From assembly GCA_026989355.1 (NCBI GenBank), contig JALSJM010000017.1, positions 1-64,000 on the forward strand: a DNA stretch of 64,000 bases. The letters are read 5' to 3'. Each line of letters begins with the position of its first letter. Position 1 is the first letter of the stretch. Made by a program: the position numbers and the translations under genes. The notes under the pieces are model-generated. The model was not told the DNA's origin, did not search any database, and saw only the letters and a list, made by a program, of their open reading frames with translations. This DNA is from Paracoccaceae bacterium (lineage in GTDB: Bacteria; Pseudomonadota; Alphaproteobacteria; Rhodobacterales; Rhodobacteraceae). Below are positions 1 through 9,520 of this stretch, piece by piece.

Positions 1-1
1 G

Positions 2-1147
2 GGCACGGCCGGAGTCAGGGTGAACACCCCGATCGCGGTGCTGCTGGAAGAGGGTGAAAGCGCCGATGACATCGCCGCCGCCCGGCCGCAGGGGCAGCCG
101 GACAACCCGCCGCAGCCCCCCGCGGCAGCCACGGCCCCGCCCGCGGCCCCCACCCCGGACACGCCGGCAGCATCCGCACCCGCCGCCACGCCGGTTGCAG
201 CGGCGCAAACCCGCGGCACCCGCATCTTCGCCTCACCCCTCGCCCGCCGGCTGGCGGCCGAAAAGGGCATCGATCTTGCCGGGCTCACGGGATCGGGGCC
301 GCGCGGGCGCATCGTCAGGGCCGATGTGGAAGCCGCTGCAGCACCCCCTGCGGCCGCCTCTGGCACAGCAGGCACCGTCCCTGCGTCCCCGGCAGCCCCG
401 CCGCCGCCACCCGCAGGGTCCGCCGCAGACCGGGTGGCCGGCCTCTACCAGGGCCGCGAATACCGGGAAATCCCGCTTGACGGCATGCGCCGGATCATCG
501 CCGAACGCCTGACCGAGGCCAAGCAGACGATCCCGCATTTCTATCTGCGCCGCGATATCCGCATCGATACCCTTCTGGCCCTGCGCAAGCAGATGAACAG
601 CGGGCTTCAGGCGCGCGGCATCAGGCTTTCGGTGAATGATTTCATCATCAAGGCCGCGGCGCTGGCGCTTCAGCGGGTACCCGAGGCCAATGCCGTCTGG
701 GCCGGAGACCGAATCCTGCAGCTGAAACCCTCTGACGTGGCGGTTGCCGTGGCTGTCGAAGGCGGACTGTTCACCCCGGTTCTGAAGGATGCCGAAAGAA
801 AAACCCTTTCGGAACTTTCCGCCGAAATGAAGGATCTTGCCGAACGCGCCCGCACCCGCCGCCTTGCCCCCGAAGAATATCAGGGCGGCAGTTTTGCAAT
901 CTCCAACCTCGGCATGTTCGGGATCGACAGTTTCGATGCGGTCATCAACCCGCCCCACGGTGCCATTCTGGCCGTTGGCGCGGGCCGCAAACGCCCGGTC
1001 GTGGGGGAAGACGATACCCTCGAAGCGGCAACGGTGATGTCCGTCACCCTGTCGGTGGATCACCGGGTGATCGACGGTGCGCTTGGCGCGCGGCTGCTCG
1101 ATGCGATCGTGCGCAATCTCGAAAACCCCGCTGCCATGCTTGCCTGA
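2..1147 (+). CDS. pdhC: Dihydrolipoamide acetyltransferase (E2) of pyruvate dehydrogenase, 5' truncated by the window edge
   Basis: E2 core of the pyruvate dehydrogenase complex, which moves the acetyl group from lipoyl-lysine to CoA. The frame is open from base 2. The first visible residues ([13 protein letters not shown]) are the end of a lipoyl domain, so the GTG at 20 is internal and the true start lies upstream. After an Ala/Pro-rich linker comes an E3/E1-binding domain ([16 protein letters not shown], about residues 75-112), a second Ala/Pro linker, and the acyltransferase domain (about 165-381) with the catalytic DHRVIDG motif near the C-terminus. pdhA and pdhB probably lie just outside the window. 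The lpd partner is not seen. A 2-oxoglutarate-type E2 is less likely given the linker and catalytic-domain sequence. Confidence 0.93.
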   Translation, partial: GTAGVRVNTPIAVLLEEGESADDIAAARPQGQPDNPPQPPAAATAPPAAPTPDTPAASAPAATPVAAAQTRGTRIFASPLARRLAAEKGIDLAGLTGSGPRGRIVRADVEAAAAPPAAASGTAGTVPASPAAPPPPPAGSAADRVAGLYQGREYREIPLDGMRRIIAERLTEAKQTIPHFYLRRDIRIDTLLALRKQMNSGLQARGIRLSVNDFIIKAAALALQRVPEANAVWAGDRILQLKPSDVAVAVAVEGGLFTPVLKDAERKTLSELSAEMKDLAERARTRRLAPEEYQGGSFAISNLGMFGIDSFDAVINPPHGAILAVGAGRKRPVVGEDDTLEAATVMSVTLSVDHRVIDGALGARLLDAIVRNLENPAAMLA

Positions 1148-1297
1148 CAAGGCCGCCGCACCTTCATCCCGATCGGATACCCCCGGGGCCACATAGGGCA
1201 ACCGCCGCCCTCGCGGGCGCAACTTCCGGCAAAGGCGGCAACCGGCGGCGGCCTTCCGCTTCTCTGCCGCTCTCGCCCCTGCCGTCCGGCCTACATC

Positions 1298-2107
1298 CTA
1301 CATGCCGCCCAGAAGCTGATTCATGTTCACCGAAGGCTGGCTGCAGCCGGCTTCGCCCACCACCTTTGCCGGCACGCCGGCCACGGTGCTGCGCGGCGGC
1401 ACATCCCTGAGCACGACCGATCCCGAAGCAATGCGCGAGCATTTGCCCACCGTGATGTTGCCAAGCACCTTGGCCCCTGCCCCGATCAGCACGCCGTCGC
1501 CGATCTTGGGATGGCGGTCTCCCTCGCATTTGCCGGTGCCGCCAAGCGTCACCGCATGCAGGATGGAAACATTGTCGCCCACCACCGCAGTTTCACCGAT
1601 CACGATCGAATGGCCATGATCGATCATCAGCCCCTTGCCGATACGTGCGGCGGGGTGGATGTCGATGCCGAACATCTCGGAAACCCGCATCTGCAGGAAA
1701 TAGGCGAAATCCCGAAGCCCCTTCTGCCAGAGACGATGCGCGATACGATGCGCCTGAAGCGCCTGGAATCCCTTGAAATAGATCAGCGGTTCCAACTGGC
1801 GATGACAGGCGGGATCACGATCGTGAACCGCCACCAGATCGGCCCGCGCGGCGATTCCAAGCTCCGGATCCTCGGCATAGCACGTATCGGCAATCTCGCG
1901 CAGGATCTGTTCCGACATTTCGCCCGAGCCAAGCTTCAGCGCAATCCGATAGGCCAGCGCGCTTTCCAGCGTGCAGTGATGCAGGATGGTGCCGTGAAGA
2001 AGCCCGCCCAGAAGCGGCTCCTGCGCGATCGCCTCACGGGCCTCGTCGCGGATCTGCTGCCAGACCGGATCCAGCTCTTCCACATTATTGCTGCGCGTTT
2101 CTGCCAT
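1298..2107 (-). CDS. cysE: Serine O-acetyltransferase
   Basis: Makes O-acetylserine from serine and acetyl-CoA, the first step of cysteine synthesis in the cytoplasm. The 269-residue protein has the usual N-terminal helical SAT domain (LDPVWQQIRDEAREAI) followed by a left-handed beta-helix of hexapeptide repeats. The helix contains DIHPAARIGKGLMIDHGHS, which carries the active-site Asp and His residues. The Gly-rich C-terminus, where cysteine feedback normally acts, ends in NQLLGGM rather than the Ile seen in many homologues. It is convergent with pdhC and lies 167 bp after glmM on the same strand, so it may have its own promoter. Confidence 0.95.
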   Translation of the reverse strand: MAETRSNNVEELDPVWQQIRDEAREAIAQEPLLGGLLHGTILHHCTLESALAYRIALKLGSGEMSEQILREIADTCYAEDPELGIAARADLVAVHDRDPACHRQLEPLIYFKGFQALQAHRIAHRLWQKGLRDFAYFLQMRVSEMFGIDIHPAARIGKGLMIDHGHSIVIGETAVVGDNVSILHAVTLGGTGKCEGDRHPKIGDGVLIGAGAKVLGNITVGKCSRIASGSVVLRDVPPRSTVAGVPAKVVGEAGCSQPSVNMNQLLGGM

Positions 2108-2274
2108 GTCCTTTCCTCCGTATCCCCGCCATGATACACATGGAAACGTGGAAACATAAACCGCCGATCACGCGGATGTGCGCGATGCGCAGAGAGCGGC
2201 CCCGCCCCTGTGCCACCGGCACCGCGAAGAAACAGCGCGAGACACACGGCTGCCCCGCGCAGAGACCGCCGCGC

Positions 2275-3618
2275 TCAGGCCACGGCCTTCAGCGCGGTCA
2301 CGATCTCGCCGATCACCTCACGCAGCAGTGCCTCGTCCTCGCATTCGCCCATCACCCGGATCAGCGGCTCGGTGCCCGACTTGCGGATCAGCAGCCGCCC
2401 CTTGGCGCCAAGCCGCGCCTCGCCCGCCGCAATCACCGCCTGCACGGCTGCAGCCTGAAGCGGCGCGCGACCGGCTTCGAAACGCACGTTCTCCAGCACC
2501 TGCGGCACCGTATCGAACACCTGCGAAAGCGCACTGGCCGCGCGCCCGGTATCCACCATCGCCGCCAGAAACTGCAGCGCCGCCACAAGGCCGTCGCCGG
2601 TGGTGGCATAATCGGTCATCACGATATGGCCCGACTGCTCACCGCCCAGGTTGTAGCCCCGTTCGCGCATGACCTCGACCACATGACGATCGCCGACCGG
2701 CGTGCGCACCAGGGAAATTCCCTGCGCCTCCAGGTAACGCTCAAGCCCGAGGTTCGACATCACCGTGGCCACCAGCGCCCCGCCCCGCAAACGCCCTTCG
2801 CCGGCCCAGCGGGTGGCCAGAAGCGCCATGATCTGATCACCGTCGGCCACCTGTCCGGTTTCGTCGATGATCACCACCCTGTCGGCGTCGCCATCCAGCG
2901 CGATCCCGATATCGGCACCGTGGCGCACAACCGCCTCGGCCGCCGTTTCCGGGTGGGTCGAGCCGCAGTTGCGGTTGATATTGAAACCATCGGGCTGAAC
3001 GCCGACCCGGACCACTTCGGCGCCAAGTTCCCACAGCGCTTCGGGGGCGGCACGATAGGCCGCGCCATTGGCGCAATCCACCACCACCTTCAGCCCTGAA
3101 AGCCGCCGGCCGCCGGGGAAGGTTGTCTTCACATATTCCACATAGCGCCCCAGGCCATCATCGATGCGCCGGGCCCGGCCGATGTTCTCGGGGCGCGCCG
3201 GGGTGATCTCGCCGGCGAACAGCGCTTCGATCTCGCCCTGGGCCTCGTCGGAAAGCTTGTATCCGTCAGGCCCGAAGAACTTGATGCCGTTGTCATGGTG
3301 CGGGTTGTGGCTGGCCGAGATCATGATACCGAGATCGGCACGCATCGAGCGCGTCAGAAACCCCACCGCCGGGGTGGGCACCGGCCCCAGAAGCAGCACG
3401 TTCATGCCGGTGCTGGTGAGGCCCGCGGTCAGTGCGTTTTCCAGCATATAGCCCGAAAGCCGCGTATCCTTGCCGATCACCACCCGGTGACGGTTCAGCC
3501 CGTCGCGACGGAAATAGCGCCCCGCGGCGGCCCCCAGCTTCAGCGCCGCATCGGCCGTCATCGGCCAGCAGTTGGCGCGCCCGCGCACGCCATCGGTGCC
3601 GAAAAGCCTTTCTGCCAT
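2275..3618 (-). CDS. glmM: Phosphoglucosamine mutase
   Basis: Interconverts glucosamine-6-phosphate and glucosamine-1-phosphate on the way to UDP-GlcNAc for peptidoglycan and lipopolysaccharide. It is 447 residues, the usual length. It opens with [13 protein letters not shown], has the phosphoserine loop SASHNP at 101-106 (Ser103), the metal-binding DGDADR loop in the middle, and the C-terminal phosphate-binding [12 protein letters not shown]. It begins 7 bases after the folP stop, so it is the third gene of a folB-folP-glmM transcription unit, a common arrangement in alphaproteobacteria. Confidence 0.96.
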   Translation of the reverse strand: MAERLFGTDGVRGRANCWPMTADAALKLGAAAGRYFRRDGLNRHRVVIGKDTRLSGYMLENALTAGLTSTGMNVLLLGPVPTPAVGFLTRSMRADLGIMISASHNPHHDNGIKFFGPDGYKLSDEAQGEIEALFAGEITPARPENIGRARRIDDGLGRYVEYVKTTFPGGRRLSGLKVVVDCANGAAYRAAPEALWELGAEVVRVGVQPDGFNINRNCGSTHPETAAEAVVRHGADIGIALDGDADRVVIIDETGQVADGDQIMALLATRWAGEGRLRGGALVATVMSNLGLERYLEAQGISLVRTPVGDRHVVEVMRERGYNLGGEQSGHIVMTDYATTGDGLVAALQFLAAMVDTGRAASALSQVFDTVPQVLENVRFEAGRAPLQAAAVQAVIAAGEARLGAKGRLLIRKSGTEPLIRVMGECEDEALLREVIGEIVTALKAVA

Positions 3619-3625
3619 CTTGCCC

Positions 3626-4705
3626 TCATTCTTTATCGTTCTGCTGCATGCCCTGCGGCTGCCCGCCTGCTTCGCCGCTCGCCCCGATCAGCGCCCATGC
3701 AAGATCAAGCGCCTGCCGCGTTTGTGCAATATCATGAACCCGCAGGATCTGAACACCCTGCATCGCGGCCATCACGGCCAGAGCCACCGAGCCCGGCATC
3801 CGCGCCACCGGATCGTTCTTCGCCGCACCGCCACCGATCGCCCCGATGAAACGCTTGCGCGACACCCCCAGCAGGATCGCACAACCCAGCCCGTGGAACA
3901 CCGCGATATTGCGCAGCAGTTCCAGATTGTGGGCGATGGTCTTGCCGAAACCGATACCGGGATCCACGACGATCTGCTTGCGCGGAATTCCGGCAGCCTC
4001 CGCCATGGAAAGTTTTTCTTCAAGAAAATCATATACATCAAAGGTAACATTCGCGTATTTCGGGGCGTTCTGCATGGTCTCGGGCGTGCCGCGGGCATGC
4101 ATCAGGCAAAGCGGCACCCCGGCCCCGGCCACCACACCGGCCATCGCCGAATCGAACCCCATGGCCGAAACATCATTCACCATCTCCGCCCCTGCCGCCA
4201 GCGCCGCCTGCGCCACCACCGCCTTGCGGCTATCCACCGAAACCGGGCCCAGCCCGGCCTCTGACAGCGCCGCGATCACCGGCACCACCCGGGCGCTCTC
4301 TTCCTCTGCCGGTACCTCGGCCGCACCGGGGCGGGTGGATTCACCACCCACGTCCAGAATATCGGCCCCTGCTGCAACGAGCACACGGCCATGGGCAATG
4401 GCGGCCCCGGGGGCAAGGAAACGCCCGCCATCGGAAAAGCTGTCGGGCGTCACGTTCAGGATGCCCATCAGGCGCGGCTGTGAAAGGGAAATTCCCGCCA
4501 GGGCCGGGCGCGAAGCCGTGAAGCGCGCGCGCAGCGGCCCGGGAATTTCCGATGCAGCCAGGATTTCGCCACCACCGTTGCGGCACAGGCGCTCGGCATG
4601 GGTAAACCAGCCCCAGCCGCCGGCCAGCGGCAGCGCATCCGCCGGGCGCGCGCTCCCCACCTGCACCAGCGGTCGCCATCGGTATTTGCCGTCATCCCGT
4701 CCCAT
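3626..4705 (-). CDS. folP: Dihydropteroate synthase
   Basis: Condenses 6-hydroxymethyl-dihydropterin pyrophosphate with p-aminobenzoate, the sulfonamide-sensitive step of folate synthesis. The TIM-barrel signature [14 protein letters not shown] is present, as are [11 protein letters not shown], the NDVSAM strand and the C-terminal [11 protein letters not shown] start it at the ATG at 4705 ([10 protein letters not shown]), 10 bases after the folB stop. In-frame ATGs at 4744 and 4765 would overlap folB, and none of the three has a clear ribosome-binding site, so the start is the uncertain part. The roughly 90-residue stretch before the first motif looks like the N-terminal extension usual in this order. 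Confidence 0.93.
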   Translation of the reverse strand: MGRDDGKYRWRPLVQVGSARPADALPLAGGWGWFTHAERLCRNGGGEILAASEIPGPLRARFTASRPALAGISLSQPRLMGILNVTPDSFSDGGRFLAPGAAIAHGRVLVAAGADILDVGGESTRPGAAEVPAEEESARVVPVIAALSEAGLGPVSVDSRKAVVAQAALAAGAEMVNDVSAMGFDSAMAGVVAGAGVPLCLMHARGTPETMQNAPKYANVTFDVYDFLEEKLSMAEAAGIPRKQIVVDPGIGFGKTIAHNLELLRNIAVFHGLGCAILLGVSRKRFIGAIGGGAAKNDPVARMPGSVALAVMAAMQGVQILRVHDIAQTRQALDLAWALIGASGEAGGQPQGMQQNDKE

Positions 4706-4715
4706 GGCCCCGGTT

Positions 4716-5702
4716 TCAGGAATTTCCGTCGCCAGGGCAAGCATCCGTTTGCCGCCGACCGGCATTTTCCGGTGCCGCCGGCATGTCCGGCCCCTCCAGC
4801 GCATCCACTGCAATGCCCGGCTCTACCGGCGGAGACGGAGCCCCCACCGTCAGAAGCCGCGGCGCACCGGTGAGGGCAGCCAGCCAGGCGGCAAGCGCAG
4901 GGCCCTTCTCGGCTTCTTCCGGCAACGGGCGGGTCACCGCATCGCGCACGATCTTGTCGGGTGCCAGCACCACCATCTGATGGCGCGCCATGGCCCAGTC
5001 AAGCTCGGTACGGCTTTCCACCACGGCCACTTCCGGCAGGCGCGCCGCAACCGTCAGCGCCATCTGCCCCATGCCAAGCAACGCAATGCGCCGGCGCACA
5101 GCGGGATCCGCAGCCCCCGGCAGCAGGCCGGGGTCGGCCCCGACCGCGATCACGCAGGCCGGCGTTTCATCTGCAATCCGGGCCAGCAATGCCGGCAGTT
5201 GCGGGGCGTGCACGATCCCGGGTGCCAGCCAGACCACCCGCGCCGGGGTTGTGCCGGTGGCGCGAACCAGGCGCGCCATATCCCCCTTGTGACGCAGGAT
5301 CTCGATACCAAGCGCGCCGCTCACGCGGTCGAGCTTCTCGATACGCAGGATCACCTGCTCGGCCATCGGCGCCCGCAGCACCCGCGCCGCAATGCGTTCG
5401 GCGAGGGTTTCCAGCAGGTTGACCCGTTCGGCCGCCAGTTCGGCGGCAATCGCTTCGGTCAGCACGTCATAGGAAAGGATGCGGTCCACGTCATCCTCGA
5501 CCAGGGTTTCCGACGGCGGCAGATCGACCACCAGGTTGAAGCGCAGACGCTGGGTGCGACCGCGCTCCTGCTGAAAGGCTCCGATCTCGGCCTCGACCAC
5601 GTGATCACGCAGGGAGATGCGGTTTTTCGCGCCCCGGGCACGGCGCAGGCCGGGAGAGCCCAGAGCTTCGCGGATTTCGGCCTGTCTGTCGTCTTGTGCC
5701 AT
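4716..5702 (-). CDS. folB: Dihydroneopterin aldolase with a long extra C-terminal domain
   Basis: Cleaves 7,8-dihydroneopterin to 6-hydroxymethyl-dihydropterin for folate synthesis. Residues about 28-140 are a FolB domain: IGAFQQERGRTQ holds the pterin-binding Glu, and the end of the domain (ILRIEKLDRV, LGIEILRHKG) holds the catalytic Lys. Free-standing FolB is about 120 residues, but this protein is 328. The remaining 180 residues read as an alternating strand-helix fold (ARVVWLAPGIV, CVIAVGADPGLL, MVVLAPDKIV, PRLLTVGAP) that I cannot assign. The ATG at 5702 is chosen because AGGAAA sits correctly in front of it; more upstream codons look non-coding. First gene of folB-folP-glmM. Confidence 0.88.
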   Translation of the reverse strand: MAQDDRQAEIREALGSPGLRRARGAKNRISLRDHVVEAEIGAFQQERGRTQRLRFNLVVDLPPSETLVEDDVDRILSYDVLTEAIAAELAAERVNLLETLAERIAARVLRAPMAEQVILRIEKLDRVSGALGIEILRHKGDMARLVRATGTTPARVVWLAPGIVHAPQLPALLARIADETPACVIAVGADPGLLPGAADPAVRRRIALLGMGQMALTVAARLPEVAVVESRTELDWAMARHQMVVLAPDKIVRDAVTRPLPEEAEKGPALAAWLAALTGAPRLLTVGAPSPPVEPGIAVDALEGPDMPAAPENAGRRQTDACPGDGNS

Positions 5703-5911
5703 GAGCAGGTTTCCTGGCGGATGCGGCCGGAACGCCGGCCGGAAGCGGAGCGGCGGCAGGATGAAGGGGTGGCCGACCGGCAGGCAGGACCGCACACCGG
5801 CCCGCACCTGCGGACATAGCAGGAATACCCCCTGCCAGACCAGCCGAAAAACGGCACCCTGACGCCCATTGCGGCGGATCGGCGCCGCAATGGACGGCCG
5901 CCGGGCGTTAC

Positions 5912-6610
5912 TCAGCGCATGGAAAGGCGCACCGGCGGCTTGTAGAAGTAATGACTGTCAAGTTCGGCGGTGCGGGTGAATTTGCGGGCCCAGTGCGGAC
6001 GCACCTTTCGGGTGTGATAATAGGTGGCACCGTCAGTCAGCCGGCGCGGGGCGCCGTCAAGCAGCGCGCGCGCCACCTTGGCAACCCGCTCATAGGCACG
6101 CGGCTCGGTGATTTCTTCCTTCAGGCCATCGCAGTTGTAGGTGAACTGACACTGGAAACGCCGCCCGGTGCCCTGGCGGACCACCGCGCAGACCGAATCC
6201 GGGAATTTCGGAGAATCCACCCGGTTCAGGATCACCTCGCCAACCGCGAACTGCCCCTTCAGGCTTTCCCCGCGCGCCTCGAAATAAAGCGCCTCGGCCA
6301 GACAGAGAAACTGTTCGTCTCCGCTTGCCTTCGGCTGGCTGCGCAGCCAGGCATCATCATAGCCGAAACCGCCACTTGCGCCCGCCCCCGGGGGGAGCGA
6401 TGCCGCCGGGCGGATCAGTGTCTGCAGCCGCTCCTTGCCCGCCGAACGCAACCCCTCGCGCTCCAGCTCGAACAGGTTGCCCAGCTGCGCGCCCAGAACC
6501 GCAGGTGCCTCGTTCGACTTGCTCAGAACGGGCTCTGACTGCACGGCCCCCGGATTGAAAAGTGACAATATGAACGACAGCCCCCCGGCCATCATGAAGA
6601 ATGGTCGCAT
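5912..6610 (-). CDS. SleB-type cell wall hydrolase, exported
   Basis: Probable peptidoglycan hydrolase of the SleB/CwlJ (Hydrolase_2) family. The 232-residue protein starts with a short basic end and a hydrophobic signal segment (residues 4-22). The hydrolase domain follows a spacer and begins at about 100 with LCLAEALYFEARGE (conserved Glu residues). It continues through AVGEVILNRVDSPKFP and QFTYNCDG to the ATYYHTRKVRPHWA block near the end. In Gram-negative alphaproteobacteria this family acts in the periplasm in cell-wall turnover rather than in spore germination. It stands alone between ppdK and folB with spaces of about 180-210 bp on either side. Confidence 0.88.
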   Translation of the reverse strand: MRPFFMMAGGLSFILSLFNPGAVQSEPVLSKSNEAPAVLGAQLGNLFELEREGLRSAGKERLQTLIRPAASLPPGAGASGGFGYDDAWLRSQPKASGDEQFLCLAEALYFEARGESLKGQFAVGEVILNRVDSPKFPDSVCAVVRQGTGRRFQCQFTYNCDGLKEEITEPRAYERVAKVARALLDGAPRRLTDGATYYHTRKVRPHWARKFTRTAELDSHYFYKPPVRLSMR

Positions 6611-6786
6611 GTCTTCGCCCCCATCGTGGCTGCCTTCCGGCAGTGCCGCGCCCCCCAGCAGGATGCGACAGGCGAGCCTTCTAACGGAATCGCCAAGACC
6701 CGTCTACCCCCTGTCCGAAAGGGAAACGGTCGGGCATCCGAAAGGATCATCGTTCACCTTCCGGCAATAACCGGCACGGCCGGAAA

Positions 6787-9408
6787 TCAGCCCGGCGCCT
6801 TTCGGAAAACCCTTCTAAGCTTTTGCTTCAAATTGCCTTTTTCCACCTTCCGGGCATCCCGAAGGGCGAACTGCGCCGCCGCAAGGCGGGCAACCGGCAC
6901 CCGGAACGGCGAACATGAGACATAGTCGAATCCCGCCTGGCGGCAGAAATCTATTGATTCGGGATTGCCGCCATGCTCGCCGCAGACCGCAAGCACCACA
7001 TCCGGGCGCATCCGGCGGCCGCGTTCGGCACCGATCATCAGCAGTTCGCCCACCCCTTCGGTATCAAGGCGGTGAAACGGGTCCTCGGCAAATACCCCCT
7101 GCTGCACATAGTCCGACATGAAGCGCCCCGCATCGTCGCGCGAAAGCCCGTAGGCCATCTGCGTCAGGTCATTGGTGCCGAAGCTGAGGAACTCCACATT
7201 ACCGGCGATATCGCCGGCGCGGAGCGCGGCGCGGGGCGTTTCCACCATGACGCCCAGGCGATAGGTGAAATCCGCCCCGGTTTCGATACGCACGGCCGCC
7301 GCCACGCTGTCGATCCGGGTTTTCACGATTTCCACTTCGCGGCGAGCCGAAACAAGGGGAATCATGATCTCGGGCACCACCGTGGCACCCTGATGCCCGG
7401 TTTCCACCGTGGCCTCGAAAATGGCCCGGGCCTGCATTTCATAGATCTCGGGAATGGTGATCCCGAGCCGCACCCCGCGCATCCCCAGCATCGGGTTGAA
7501 TTCGCTGAGCGAATCAACCCGCCGGATAACATCGGAAAGCGGCAGGTCCAGTGCTTCGGCCAGTTCGCGCAACCCTTCGCGGGTGGCGGGCAGGAATTCG
7601 TGCAGGGGCGGATCGAACAGGCGGATGCAGACCGGCTGCCCGCGCATGATCCGGAACAGCTCGACGAAATCGGCGCGCTGCAGGGGCAGCAGGCGCTCAA
7701 GAACCGCCTGACGGTCTTCGGGGGTGTCGGCGAAGATCATCTCGCGCATGAGCGTCAGGCGATCTTCCTGAAAGAACATGTGTTCGGTGCGGCACAGCCC
7801 GATGCCCTCGGCGGCAAAGGTGCGGGCCATGCGGGCATCGTCGGGGGTATCGGCATTGGCGCGGATCGCGATATCGCACGCCGCGCCGGCCCATTCCATC
7901 AGCCGCTGGAAGGAATCATCGAGCTGCGGTTCCAGCAGATCGGCCGCGCCGGCCAGAACCTGACCACTGGTTCCATCTATGGTGACAACCTGGCCGGCGC
8001 GCAGGGTGCGGCCGTTTTCCAGGGTGATGGTTTCGCCGCGCAGATCCAGAGTCATGCCGCCCGCCCCCACGATACAGGGCACGCCAAGGCCGCGGGCGAT
8101 CACCGCGGCATGGCTGGTCATGCCACCCTTTTCGGTAAGCACACCGCGGGCCGCATGCATGCCGCGCACATCTTCGGGGGTGGTTTCACGGCGCACCAGG
8201 ATGGCGTTTTCGCCCTGGGCCTCGGCGGCCTGAGCCGCCTGCGCCGTGAACACGATGCGCCCGGTGGCCGCGCCCGGGCTGGCGCCAAGCCCGGCAAGCA
8301 GCACCTCGCGCCGGGCAGCGGGATCGACCTGGGGATGGAGAAGTTCGGTCAGCGCGTGGGGATCGATACGTCGGAGCGCCTCTTCGCGGGAAATGATGCC
8401 ATCTTCCGCCAGTGCCACCGCGCTGCGCAGAAGCGCCCGCGCGCTGCGGCGCAGACGCACCGCATCAAGCACATGAAGCGTGCCGTTCTCGATGGTGAAC
8501 TCGATCTGCATTTCCTCGCGCAGGCGAGTGCGGATGACCCTGCCGTATTCGACAAGCGCGGCAAAGCATTCGGGCGCGCGCTCTTCCAGCGAGGGGCCAC
8601 GCGGATCGCGGGTAAGGTAAAGCGTGCCCTCGTTCTTCAGCAGGGCATCACGCCCCTGGCTCTGCCCCAGGTAGCGCCCCTTGATGCGAGGGATGCCGGT
8701 GATTTCATCGATGAACTGTATCACCCCCGAGCCGCTTTCGCCCTGCCCCACGCCAAGCGCCATCCGCTGCACCACAAGGCCCAGCCCCGCATCGGGCGGT
8801 GCCCCGCGCGCCTGGCGCAGAAGCCGGGCGCTGGTGCCCTGCCAGGCCCGCGCCATCGAGCGCAGCACCTCGGCCAGTTGAACCGCCGGATCCTGGGGGA
8901 AAGGTTCGTCGGTCTCGGCCTCATAGGCCGCAAGAGCGGAGGCCAACGCCCTGTCTGCCCCCGCGCCCGTGTTGCCGCCATCATCGCCGGTCTGGTCGAA
9001 TATCTCGGCATCAAGGCGCGCCACATGCACCGCAAAGGCCTGAACGAAGCGCAGATAGAGCGCCGTGGCCGCATCCCGGCCGATGGTTTCCGAAAGCGCC
9101 GCATGGCGAAGCGCGTTCATGCCGATATTGAGGATCGCCCCGGGGCCGCCCCAGTCGGGATCCTGGGAAGAGGGGCGCACGCTCACGAGCGCGCCCTCGC
9201 CGAAGGGGGCCAGCAGGCGGGCGGCGTCGAGATATTCTCCGGCGGCAATCCCATGCACGGCACCGAAGGGCAGGGCAACGGTTTGCGGCACCGGCAGTCC
9301 GAGGCGGATCAGCCGTTGCAGGCATTTGGCCCGCCCGCCGTGGGTTTCGGCGGCGATCTTCGCCGTGGGCGTGATTTCGGTGAAGCTGACCTCTGGTGTA
9401 TTCTGCAC
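6787..9408 (-). CDS. ppdK: Pyruvate, phosphate dikinase
   Basis: Interconverts pyruvate, ATP and phosphate with phosphoenolpyruvate, AMP and pyrophosphate. The 873 residues are the normal bacterial length. An N-terminal ATP-grasp-like nucleotide domain starts with GGRAKCLQRL. The central swivelling domain has the phosphohistidine loop GGMTSHAAVIARGLGVP. The C-terminal PEP/pyruvate barrel contains LCRTEHMFF, the NPMLGMRGVRLG loop, SFGTNDLTQM and the active-site Cys in VCGEHGGNP. The gene runs alone, with a dispersed repeat and 112 bp between it and glyS upstream. It probably serves gluconeogenesis or anaplerotic carbon balance. Confidence 0.96.
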   Translation of the reverse strand: MQNTPEVSFTEITPTAKIAAETHGGRAKCLQRLIRLGLPVPQTVALPFGAVHGIAAGEYLDAARLLAPFGEGALVSVRPSSQDPDWGGPGAILNIGMNALRHAALSETIGRDAATALYLRFVQAFAVHVARLDAEIFDQTGDDGGNTGAGADRALASALAAYEAETDEPFPQDPAVQLAEVLRSMARAWQGTSARLLRQARGAPPDAGLGLVVQRMALGVGQGESGSGVIQFIDEITGIPRIKGRYLGQSQGRDALLKNEGTLYLTRDPRGPSLEERAPECFAALVEYGRVIRTRLREEMQIEFTIENGTLHVLDAVRLRRSARALLRSAVALAEDGIISREEALRRIDPHALTELLHPQVDPAARREVLLAGLGASPGAATGRIVFTAQAAQAAEAQGENAILVRRETTPEDVRGMHAARGVLTEKGGMTSHAAVIARGLGVPCIVGAGGMTLDLRGETITLENGRTLRAGQVVTIDGTSGQVLAGAADLLEPQLDDSFQRLMEWAGAACDIAIRANADTPDDARMARTFAAEGIGLCRTEHMFFQEDRLTLMREMIFADTPEDRQAVLERLLPLQRADFVELFRIMRGQPVCIRLFDPPLHEFLPATREGLRELAEALDLPLSDVIRRVDSLSEFNPMLGMRGVRLGITIPEIYEMQARAIFEATVETGHQGATVVPEIMIPLVSARREVEIVKTRIDSVAAAVRIETGADFTYRLGVMVETPRAALRAGDIAGNVEFLSFGTNDLTQMAYGLSRDDAGRFMSDYVQQGVFAEDPFHRLDTEGVGELLMIGAERGRRMRPDVVLAVCGEHGGNPESIDFCRQAGFDYVSCSPFRVPVARLAAAQFALRDARKVEKGNLKQKLRRVFRKAPG

Positions 9409-9470
9409 TGCGGCACCTGTTTTGCGTCATCGCAGCATAGCGCGCATCGGGGCGGGCGTGCAAAGATTTC

Positions 9471-9507
9471 ATGCCTCCGGCGGGCGTATTTCCGCCAGAA
9501 TGAAGGG
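9471..9507. repeat. Dispersed intergenic repeat, copy 1
   Basis: A 37-base stretch beginning ATGCCTCCGG and ending CCAGAATGAAGGG closely matches a second copy at 56191-56225; by eye the two agree at about four fifths of positions. It lies between glyS and ppdK. Its GGCGG and CCGCC segments can pair into a small stem. It resembles the short GC-rich repeats often found after gene ends in Rhodobacterales, which is recalled knowledge and not a search result. Confidence 0.6.
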
Positions 9508-9520
9508 TCAGATCCCGAGC

